6,312 nt of DNA from Actinobacteria bacterium UBA5975 (GTDB lineage: Bacteria > Actinomycetota > Actinomycetes > Nanopelagicales > Nanopelagicaceae): NCBI GenBank assembly GCA_002430075.1, contig DJBN01000078.1:1-6312 (forward strand). Direction: 5' to 3'. The notes below the pieces were generated by a model, which worked only from the letters and a program-made list of their open reading frames with translations, made no database searches and was not told the DNA's origin. Each line of letters begins with the position of its first letter. The stretch's first letter is position 1. A program made the translations under genes and the position numbers. Of this stretch, positions 1-6,001 are shown in pieces.

Positions 1-750
1 GCGAAAAGAGCAGCCTTCTTCGATGTAGATAACACCCTTGTGCGTGGATCCACTCTCTACTTCCTAGGAAGAGGCATGTATCAGCGTGGATTCTTCACCA
101 AGGCTGATATTTCTCGATTTGTGGTCGCCAATTTACGCTTTCGGATGACAGGCACAGAAAAGCAAGAGGTCATCGAAAAGTTTCAGAATGCAGCAACAGA
201 CTTTATTGGGGGCCATGCCGTAGAAGGGATTAAGAAAATCGGAGAAGAAATTTATGACGAATTCGTGTCTCCAAAGTTGTGGCAGGGAACTTTTGATATT
301 GCAAAATCACATTTAGATAAAGGTGAAGAAGTTTGGCTAGTTACCGCAGCGCCACAAGATATGGCCAATATCATCGCTCAACGCTTAGGTTTAACTGGCG
401 CACTCGGAAGTAAAGCTCGAGTTTTAGATGGCGTTTACACAGGAACTCTTGATGGAAAATTGTTACACGGTGTGGAAAAAGCGCTAGCTATTCAAGAGTT
501 GGCAAAAACACATGGTTACGATCTAGCTGATTGTTACTCATATTCAGATAGCCATAATGACATCCCGCTTCTTCAAGCTGTTGGACACCCATGTGCAATC
601 AATCCAGATGCAGTCTTACGTATCCGAGCTTTGGCTGAAGGTTGGCCAATCCATGATTTTCGTAGAGCTAGATTTCTCAATCGAATACTCGGGCCTGCCG
701 TAAGCCGTATTGCGGTAATTACCACCTGGTTGATGCCTCCCAAGCGCTAA
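1..750 (+). CDS. HAD-IB family phosphatase, 5'-truncated by the window edge
   Basis: Haloacid-dehalogenase-superfamily hydrolase of the IB (SerB-like) subfamily, probably a cytosolic phosphomonoesterase; the substrate cannot be told. The frame is open from base 1, giving 249 visible residues. Motif I (DVDNT) has its nucleophile and acid/base aspartates at visible residues 8 and 10. Motif II is the Thr of LVTAAP (about residue 115). Motif III is the Lys of GVEKA (about 160). Motif IV is SDSHND, with aspartates at about 183 and 187. A GWPI segment near the C-terminus is typical of the HAD-IB 'hyp1' type. The GTG at 40 cannot be the start, because using it would remove motif I; the real start is only slightly upstream of the window. 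The C-terminal 25 residues are rather hydrophobic but contain arginines, so I do not call a membrane segment. All catalytic residues are present. The family call is firm; the specific function is unknown. Confidence 0.9.
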   Translation, partial: AKRAAFFDVDNTLVRGSTLYFLGRGMYQRGFFTKADISRFVVANLRFRMTGTEKQEVIEKFQNAATDFIGGHAVEGIKKIGEEIYDEFVSPKLWQGTFDIAKSHLDKGEEVWLVTAAPQDMANIIAQRLGLTGALGSKARVLDGVYTGTLDGKLLHGVEKALAIQELAKTHGYDLADCYSYSDSHNDIPLLQAVGHPCAINPDAVLRIRALAEGWPIHDFRRARFLNRILGPAVSRIAVITTWLMPPKR

Positions 751-811
751 CTTCCTTTATTTAAAGTTCAATTAGCGCACAGACCTCACTAACGGCTATC
801 GTTGGCAGGTT
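751..811. other. Short spacer between the phosphatase gene and the XPB operon
   Basis: This 61-bp AT-leaning gap has no visible GC-rich hairpin followed by a T-run, so no intrinsic terminator is seen for the upstream gene. It carries candidate -10 hexamers of TANNNT form at 797-802 (TATCGT) and, less well placed, 762-767 (TAAAGT). The in-frame stop TAG at 773-775, with no ATG, GTG or TTG codon in frame between it and 812, fixes the next gene's start at or downstream of 812. Read-through from the phosphatase gene remains possible. Confidence 0.5.
797..802 (+). promoter_or_regulatory. Candidate -10 element (TATCGT) for a leaderless operon start
   Basis: TATCGT fits the actinobacterial TANNNT -10 consensus. 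It ends 9 bp before the ATG at 812, so transcription would begin at or just before the start codon. The only Shine-Dalgarno-like bases (AGG, 807-809) are 2 nt from the ATG, too close for normal use, which supports leaderless initiation. There is no recognisable -35 at 16-18 bp. This is inferred from spacing only. Confidence 0.35.
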
Positions 812-3013
812 ATGGAAAATCGTTCTTACGCCGACTATCTTCGTGGGCTCGATGATGCCACGTTTATTTCTATGTTCACACATCGTCCTGATCTAGTTAC
901 TCCCGTGCCGCCAGATATGAGCAGCCTTGCTGTACGTGCTTCATCTGTACCGAGCCTTGCGCGCGCAATTGATTCGCTTAATAAGTGGCAGCTACAGGTT
1001 TTAGAAGTCTGCCTGACTTTAGACGAACCATTTTCCGAAAGGGATGTCACCTCGCTTTCAGAAGAATCTGCAGTTTTTATACTCCCTGGTCTAGTAGAGC
1101 GTGGGCTTCTCTATCGTGATAAAGAAGGTTTTCGCGCTCCTACAACGTTAAAGGAAGTCTTGGGAAATGAAATTGCCGGTCTTGGGCCAGCCTCTATGGC
1201 AAAGTTAAAGCTTAAGAAGCTCGAAGATGCACCACCTGCAGCAAGAAAAGTCCTGGATGCAATGGTGTGGGGTCCACCTCGAGGGACGATTGGCGATATT
1301 AAGAAGCCGAGCGCTGGAGTAAAATGGTTGCTTGACGATGGTTTTCTTATTCCCTTTAATCAGCAGACCGTTGTTTTGCCACGTGAAGTTGGAATCTACC
1401 TTCGTGGAAATAAAGTTCATGGGGAACTAGAAACTTCACAGCCAACAATTACTGGAACCAAGCGTGATGCTCGTAGCGTTCAAGTTGCTGCAATATCTAA
1501 TATTGCAACTTTTTTACGGTGGACAGAAGAAATTCTCAACTTCTGGGCTCAAGAACCTGCCTCAGCCCTTCGGTCAGGTGGACTAGGAGTGCGCGACCTT
1601 AAAGATCTTTCTCTTCACTTAGGAGTAGATGAGTCTTGCGCGGCCTTTGTCGCTGAGGTTTCCTATATTGCAGGATTACTCACGATCGATCCCGACGACA
1701 AGATTTTGCCAACCCATCAATTTGATATCTGGTTATCGCAAACTCCTGCAACGCGCTGGCAGACTCTGGCTTCAGCGTGGCTAATAACTTCTCGTATGTC
1801 AGGTCTTGTCGGAAAAGAGGGAAGCAAAAATGTTGCTCCTCTCGGACCAGAACTAGATAGAGCAGCTGCCGCGAATGTGCGTCGATTAGCTCTTTCACTG
1901 CTGCAAGAAAATCAAAGCCTTTCCTTAGACCTTGAATCTCTTTATCGCGCAGCTCAATGGCATGCCCCATCAAGGCGATCCGGTGGCTTGCAAAAGGATT
2001 ACCTTCTCTGGACGCTACGTGAAGTCGAATGGTTAGGAATTACTGGCCAAGGCGCGCTTTCGACATATGGAGCAGAGTTCCTATCTGGTGGTGAGAACAC
2101 TGCAATTGCTGATGATCTTCCGAAACCAGTCGATCACATTCTTATTCAGAGCGATAACACGGCGATTGCACCTGGACCACTCGAGCATGAAGTTGCTCAG
2201 GAATTGGCGCTCATTGCAGATGTCGAATCTCGAGGTGGCGCAACTGTTTTTAGATTCTCAGAAGGATCAATACGTCGCGGCTTAGATCACGGTCGTACAG
2301 GTGATGAAATCTCCAAATTTCTTTCCAAGACTTCAAAGACTCCAATGCCGCAACCTCTCGAGTACCTTATCGCTGATGTTGCAAAGAAACACGGGAAATT
2401 GCGCGTAGGAAATACGACTTCCTTTATTCGCTGCGAAGATTCTGCTCTCATTACTCAAATCCTTAGCGATAAGAGGTTAGACATTTTAAATCTGCGCAAG
2501 ATTGCTCCTGAGGTTTTGATCTGTGGTTACGAAGCTGCAGAAGCGATGAACATCCTACGAAGTTGCGGCTACCTTCCTGTGGGAGAAGATTCTCGAGGCG
2601 CTTTGTTAAGTGGCCCCAGAATTCAAAGGGCGCAAACAAAGGCAAGACCGCTCCGAGCCATCGGCGAATACGAACGTCCTGATGAGATTCAGATTGAAGG
2701 TGCGTTACGTGCGCTACGAACTGGTGAAAAGTCGAGCCGCAAACAGAGCACGATGCGAAATATTGCAACTGAAGCACTTGGTTCACTTCCGCGTACAACA
2801 GCAAATGAGACTCTTGAGTTACTGAGCGATTACTTGCAAAACCAACCAGCGAATTCACTTTCAATTGGATATGCAGATAACAATGGAATGGTTTCTCACC
2901 GCATCATTGATCCCCTCAAATTATCTGCGGGCTCACTTATCGCACGTGATCACGCGACCGGAGAAGTCCAGACCTTCAGAATTGCCCGAATAACTGGAGT
3001 TGCAGCGTTATGA
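812..3013 (+). CDS. Helicase-associated domain protein with a WYL-like C-terminal domain (Rv0862c-like)
   Basis: A 733-residue cytosolic protein of the actinobacterial family usually encoded beside XPB; its biochemical role is not established. The N-terminus carries the family's RPDL...P.P segment (about residues 26-34), followed by helical, winged-helix-like repeats. Residues about 442-533 form the domain usually named helicase conserved C-terminal/XPB-Ssl2 N-terminal (Helicase_C_3): ILIQSD at 443-448, then an ESRG segment, an RRGLD.GRTGDEI segment, PQPLEYLIADVA and GKLRV. The last 50 or so residues (from about 682) look like a WYL beta-barrel: SIGYADNNG, then RIIDPLKL, then TFRIARI, but the usual W-Y-L positions read S-L-I. 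It has no Walker A or DExH motif, so it is not itself a helicase. It likely acts with, or regulates, the XPB encoded two genes downstream. ATG 812 is the first possible start after an in-frame stop at 773. Confidence 0.88.
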   Translation: MENRSYADYLRGLDDATFISMFTHRPDLVTPVPPDMSSLAVRASSVPSLARAIDSLNKWQLQVLEVCLTLDEPFSERDVTSLSEESAVFILPGLVERGLLYRDKEGFRAPTTLKEVLGNEIAGLGPASMAKLKLKKLEDAPPAARKVLDAMVWGPPRGTIGDIKKPSAGVKWLLDDGFLIPFNQQTVVLPREVGIYLRGNKVHGELETSQPTITGTKRDARSVQVAAISNIATFLRWTEEILNFWAQEPASALRSGGLGVRDLKDLSLHLGVDESCAAFVAEVSYIAGLLTIDPDDKILPTHQFDIWLSQTPATRWQTLASAWLITSRMSGLVGKEGSKNVAPLGPELDRAAAANVRRLALSLLQENQSLSLDLESLYRAAQWHAPSRRSGGLQKDYLLWTLREVEWLGITGQGALSTYGAEFLSGGENTAIADDLPKPVDHILIQSDNTAIAPGPLEHEVAQELALIADVESRGGATVFRFSEGSIRRGLDHGRTGDEISKFLSKTSKTPMPQPLEYLIADVAKKHGKLRVGNTTSFIRCEDSALITQILSDKRLDILNLRKIAPEVLICGYEAAEAMNILRSCGYLPVGEDSRGALLSGPRIQRAQTKARPLRAIGEYERPDEIQIEGALRALRTGEKSSRKQSTMRNIATEALGSLPRTTANETLELLSDYLQNQPANSLSIGYADNNGMVSHRIIDPLKLSAGSLIARDHATGEVQTFRIARITGVAAL
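2996..2999 (+). promoter_or_regulatory. Ribosome binding site (GGAG) of the M20 peptidase gene
   Basis: GGAG lies inside the 3' end of the preceding gene, 10 nt before the ATG at 3010. It supports that start and the ATGA coupling. Confidence 0.7.
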
Positions 3014-4110
3014 CAAGCGAGAAAGAGGCTGAATACGGCAGACTTGAGCCCATGTTGGCAGCCCTAGAAGCGCTAGTTCGCTGTGAGTCACCCAGCGAAG
3101 ATATTGATGCCTGCCGCTCTGTAGTCAAACTTGCTAGCGATATAGCAACAAGAGTCCTCGGAGTTCCGGCGCAGATAAAAGAAGTTGAAGGTCGACCAGT
3201 TTTTTGGTGGGGCGCAGAGAATCCAGAAGTTGTACTTCTAGCCCATCTTGACACAGTGTGGCCAATTGGTTCATACCAACCAATCTGGGAAATAAATGGT
3301 GACGTTCTCCGTGGCCCTGGCACATTTGATATGAAGGCCGGATTTATTCAAGCAATGTATGCCCTCAAAGGTATAGAAGGATCTGTGGCACTGGTTGCAA
3401 CAACTGATGAAGAAACCGGAAGTCGCACATCGAAGGCGCTCATTCAAGAACTTGCAGCTCAATCAAAAGCGGTTCTTGTTTTAGAAGCGTCCCTTGATGG
3501 CAAAGTGAAAACTGGACGAAAAGGTACTGCGATGTATCAAATCAAAGTACATGGCCTTGCAGCACATGCTGGTCTAGAGCCAGAGAAGGGCGTTAATGCA
3601 ACAACTGAAATTGCCCACGCAATTCTCGCACTTGCCGCTATTGAAAATCTTGACTATGGAACAACTGTCGTTCCTACGCTTCTATATTCTGGTAACACAA
3701 CGAACACGGTTCCAGATTTAGCTGTGCTCGATATCGACGCTCGATCATTTGCACAGAGCGAACTTGAGCGAGTTGACCAGGCAATCAGAAGCATCACACC
3801 TATTGATCCACGTGCGCGTCTAGAAATTACTGGTGGACTTAATCGGCCACCCTTACAACCTTCGTCAACTAAAGCCCTTTACGAACGTGCCGAAAAAGTT
3901 GCTGCCTCACTTGGGATGCCACCACTGGGTTGCGCCGAAGTTGGAGGTGCAAGTGATGGAAATTTTGCCGCTGCCGCTGGTGCTCAAGTTCTGGACGGAC
4001 TTGGCGCTATAGGTGGTGGTGCGCATGCACCTAACGAATGGGTTCAAATTTCTTCACTGCAACAACGTAGTGATTTTCTCCATGTGCTTATTAAGGACTT
4101 GTTGTCATGA
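3010..4110 (+). CDS. M20-family zinc metallopeptidase (carboxypeptidase G2/ArgE/DapE-like)
   Basis: A 366-residue, probably cytosolic, metal-dependent amidase/peptidase with no signal peptide. The full M20 ligand set is visible. HLD in LAHLDTVW places His79 and Asp81. GPGTFDMK gives the bridging Asp107. DEETG gives the general base Glu134 and ligand Glu135. LEAS gives Glu159, and GGGAHAPNEW supplies the final ligand His339. The lid/dimerisation domain starts near residue 170 and holds the conserved His186 (GLAAHAG). Length and motif spacing match intact M20A enzymes such as glutamate carboxypeptidase, so it should be active. Known members remove amino acids or acyl groups from folates, dipeptides or N-acyl amino acids; nothing here picks the substrate. 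It overlaps both neighbours by 4 bp, between two genes that are DNA-transaction partners, an unexpected position for such an enzyme. Confidence 0.92.
   Translation: MTSEKEAEYGRLEPMLAALEALVRCESPSEDIDACRSVVKLASDIATRVLGVPAQIKEVEGRPVFWWGAENPEVVLLAHLDTVWPIGSYQPIWEINGDVLRGPGTFDMKAGFIQAMYALKGIEGSVALVATTDEETGSRTSKALIQELAAQSKAVLVLEASLDGKVKTGRKGTAMYQIKVHGLAAHAGLEPEKGVNATTEIAHAILALAAIENLDYGTTVVPTLLYSGNTTNTVPDLAVLDIDARSFAQSELERVDQAIRSITPIDPRARLEITGGLNRPPLQPSSTKALYERAEKVAASLGMPPLGCAEVGGASDGNFAAAAGAQVLDGLGAIGGGAHAPNEWVQISSLQQRSDFLHVLIKDLLS
4093..4097 (+). promoter_or_regulatory. Ribosome binding site (AAGGA) of xpb
   Basis: AAGGA lies within the last codons of the peptidase gene, 9 nt before the ATG at 4107. 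It confirms that start and the coupled reading. Confidence 0.75.
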
Positions 4111-5756
4111 CCGATGGACCACTGATCGTCCAGAGCGATAAAACCATTCTTCTTGATGTAGATCATGCTCTCTCTACTGAGTGCCGCAGAGCTATCGCGC
4201 CTTTTGCCGAACTCGAAAGATCTCCTGAACATATTCATACCTATCGCTTAACGAATTTGGGTCTATGGAATGCTCGTGCTGCAGGTCATGATGCCGAGCT
4301 AGTAATTGATACTTTAATTAGATATTCGCGCTATGCAGTGCCGCATTCATTATTAGTTGATATAGCCGAAACAATGTCGCGATATGGTCGCTTGCGGTTA
4401 GAAGCTGATCCTGTTCATGGGCTCATTCTTGTCACCACAGATACCGGCGTCTTAGAAGAGGTAATTAGGGCAAAGAAAATTGCGCCACTTCTTGGAATTC
4501 GAATAGATAAAGAAACCATTGCGGTACACCCCAGCCAGCGTGGTCAGATTAAACAATCACTCTTGCGTCTTGGTTGGCCGGCTGAGGATTTTGCAGGTTA
4601 CGTAGATGGCCAGGCGCACGAGATAGCTCTTAAGCAAGATGGTTGGAAGATGCGTCAATATCAAGAACATGCTGCCGAAGGATTTTTCCACGGGGGTTCA
4701 GGTGTGGTTGTTCTGCCATGTGGTGCCGGAAAGACAATCGTTGGCGCTGCGGCTATGGCACATGTAAAGGCAACGACTCTCATTCTTGTGACAAATACTA
4801 TCGCAGCCCGTCAATGGCGAGAAGAACTCTTAAAGCGCACAACTCTTACTGATGATGAAATTGGCGAATATTCTGGAGCCAAGAAGGAAATTCGTCCTGT
4901 AACAATTGCTACATACCAAGTTATGACAAAGAAGAAGAATGGCGTGTATGCGCACCTTGATCTCTTTGATACCCATGATTGGGGCTTAATTATCTATGAC
5001 GAGGTACATCTCTTGCCGGCGCCAATCTTTAGATTTACCGCAGATATCCAATCTCGTCGTCGTTTAGGACTGACTGCAACGCTCGTGCGAGAAGATGGCA
5101 TGGAAGGTGAAGTTTTTTCTCTCATTGGGCCAAAACGCTTCGACGTACCCTGGAAAGAAATCGAGGCTCAGGGTTATATTGCTCCTGCTGAATGTATTGA
5201 AGTTCGAGTAAACCTTACTGAAGCTGAACGACTCTCATATGCAACTGCTGAACCAGAAAACAGATATCGATACTGTGCAACAACGCGTACAAAACGTAAT
5301 GTTGTTGAAGAATTAGTTGCTCGACATGCGAATGAACAGATTCTTGTAATTGGGCAATATATCGACCAGTTAGATGAGCTCTCTGAAACTTTGGACGTGC
5401 CGCTTATTAAAGGCGATACTCCACAAAAGGAAAGAGAAAGATTATTTGCAGCCTTCAGAACCGGGGAAATCACTTGTCTGGTTGTCTCTAAGGTTGCAAA
5501 TTTCTCAGTCGATCTTCCTGAAGCAACTATCGCTATTCAAGTTTCTGGAGCATTCGGTTCTCGCCAGGAAGAAGCTCAGCGTCTTGGTCGAATACTTCGG
5601 CCAAAATCAGATGGTCGCGGTGCAAAGTTTTACTCGGTCGTATCTCGAGACACTATCGACCAGGATTTTGCTCAGAATCGTCAGAGATTTTTGGCAGAGC
5701 AGGGATACTCATATCGAATTATTGATGCCGACGATGTTTTTCAAGGGAAACTCTAA
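4107..5756 (+). CDS. xpb: DNA repair helicase XPB (ERCC3 family, SF2, 3'-5')
   Basis: A 549-residue superfamily 2 ATPase of the bacterial XPB group; the M. tuberculosis homologue is a 3'-5' DNA helicase. Residues about 5-99 are an XPB/Ssl2-type N-terminal domain homologous to the middle of the 812-3013 product (QSD.T near the start, GRLRL at the end). A linker/damage-recognition-like region runs to about 170. RecA-like domain 1 follows with RQYQ (183-186), Walker A CGAGKT (Lys209), DEVH (298-301), TAT (323-325) and the XPB-specific RED triad (Arg328, Glu329, Asp330). Domain 2 has the GDT/KERE region and motif VI QRLGRILR (491-498). All ATPase and helicase motifs are intact. It is the last gene of the operon, and its final 12 residues are encoded in DNA also used by the convergent glutaredoxin gene. 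It likely acts in nucleotide excision repair or other duplex opening; its in vivo role in bacteria is poorly defined. Confidence 0.96.
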   Translation: MTDGPLIVQSDKTILLDVDHALSTECRRAIAPFAELERSPEHIHTYRLTNLGLWNARAAGHDAELVIDTLIRYSRYAVPHSLLVDIAETMSRYGRLRLEADPVHGLILVTTDTGVLEEVIRAKKIAPLLGIRIDKETIAVHPSQRGQIKQSLLRLGWPAEDFAGYVDGQAHEIALKQDGWKMRQYQEHAAEGFFHGGSGVVVLPCGAGKTIVGAAAMAHVKATTLILVTNTIAARQWREELLKRTTLTDDEIGEYSGAKKEIRPVTIATYQVMTKKKNGVYAHLDLFDTHDWGLIIYDEVHLLPAPIFRFTADIQSRRRLGLTATLVREDGMEGEVFSLIGPKRFDVPWKEIEAQGYIAPAECIEVRVNLTEAERLSYATAEPENRYRYCATTRTKRNVVEELVARHANEQILVIGQYIDQLDELSETLDVPLIKGDTPQKERERLFAAFRTGEITCLVVSKVANFSVDLPEATIAIQVSGAFGSRQEEAQRLGRILRPKSDGRGAKFYSVVSRDTIDQDFAQNRQRFLAEQGYSYRIIDADDVFQGKL

Positions 5757-5964
5757 AGCGTTCCGGATCGACTTTATAGAAGTCATGATGTTCTCCATTG
5801 ATATGAATAACTGGGACTTCATTTCCATAAAGCCTTTCAAGTTCCTGATCGCCATCGATATAGATGATTTCAATCGTAAACTGAAGCTCTTGGCGCATAC
5901 TTTCTAAAGTACTCACAGCGATTTCACAAAGATGACATCCTTGGCGAGAGTAGACAGTTACCAT
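5719..5964 (-). CDS. Glutaredoxin-like thiol-disulfide protein
   Basis: A small (81-residue) cytosolic thioredoxin-fold protein of the glutaredoxin-like type common in Actinobacteria (Rv0508-like). It has an N-terminal beta strand (VTVYS), the redox motif CHLC at residues 10-13, a helix, a second strand (IEIIYID), and the cis-proline signature EVPVIHING with Pro51. Length is normal for the group. The start ATG (5964-5962) is preceded 9 nt upstream by GGGAG (complement of 5974-5978). The 3' end runs 38 bp into the 3' end of xpb; the overlapped part encodes only the basic tail (about residues 70-81), outside the core fold. The likely role is disulfide exchange; its partner is unknown. Confidence 0.9.
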   Translation of the reverse strand: MVTVYSRQGCHLCEIAVSTLESMRQELQFTIEIIYIDGDQELERLYGNEVPVIHINGEHHDFYKVDPERFRVSLEKHRRHQ

Positions 5965-5973
5965 GACTGCATT

Positions 5974-5978
5974 CTCCC
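5974..5978 (-). promoter_or_regulatory. Ribosome binding site (GGGAG) of the glutaredoxin-like gene
   Basis: Read on the minus strand this is GGGAG, 9 nt before the ATG at 5964. It argues against the out-of-frame ATG (complement of 5970-5972) just upstream. Confidence 0.65.
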
Positions 5979-5984
5979 ACCCTG

Positions 5985-6001
5985 ATAGCGTTGCCCGCTA
6001 T
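5985..6001. repeat. Short palindrome in the divergent promoter spacer
   Basis: ATAGCG (5985-5990) and CGCTAT (5996-6001) are perfect inverted arms around the 5-bp core TTGCC. The repeat lies between the divergent glutaredoxin and exported-protein genes and overlaps both the candidate -10 (5986-5991) and the ATG at 6000. It could be an operator; with 6-bp arms, chance is a serious alternative. Confidence 0.35.
5986..5991 (+). promoter_or_regulatory. Candidate extended -10 (TGA-TAGCGT) for the exported-protein gene
   Basis: TAGCGT matches TANNNT, has an upstream TG at 5983-5984, and ends 8 bp before the ATG at 6000. That spacing would give a leaderless mRNA, which fits the absence of any Shine-Dalgarno before this ATG. 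No -35 was recognised. Confidence 0.35.

Larger units (their letters stand above)
812..5756 (+). other. Three-gene operon: helicase-associated protein, M20 peptidase, XPB helicase
   Basis: The three co-directional genes are joined by 4-bp ATGA overlaps at 3010-3013 and 4107-4110, the classic arrangement for termination-reinitiation coupling. Each internal start also has its own well-spaced Shine-Dalgarno (GGAG at 2996-2999, AAGGA at 4093-4097). The first gene lacks one. No gap is large enough for an internal intergenic promoter. The overlaps are seen directly; co-transcription is inferred. Confidence 0.85.

Noticed and set aside
40..42. GTG as the start of the HAD-IB phosphatase
   Set aside because: It would remove the DVDNT catalytic motif encoded at 22-36, and the frame stays open to base 1.
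1499..2770. A 12-bp direct repeat AATATTGCAACT at 1499-1510 and 2759-2770
   Set aside because: Both copies are in frame and encode the same NIAT residues in unrelated parts of the protein; there are no flanking duplications, so it looks like coincidence.
2463..2864. A 133-codon minus-strand open frame inside the helicase-associated gene
   Set aside because: It is the antisense shadow of a strongly supported coding region, with no family motif; I saw no reason to look for a start signal.
3265..3284. Perfect 7-bp inverted repeat ATTGGTT/AACCAAT with a 6-bp loop inside the M20 gene
   Set aside because: It encodes an ordinary stretch next to the HLDTVW motif, has no T-run, is AT-rich, and is not near a gene boundary; best explained by chance.
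5757..5760. Intrinsic terminator after xpb
   Set aside because: I found no GC-rich stem plus T-run near 5720-5800, and the region is coding on the minus strand.
5374..5907. A 177-codon open frame on the + strand overlapping the end of xpb and the glutaredoxin-like gene
   Set aside because: It lies out of frame over two genes with clear catalytic motifs, and its product is a Leu/Phe/Ile-rich string with no recognisable family pattern.
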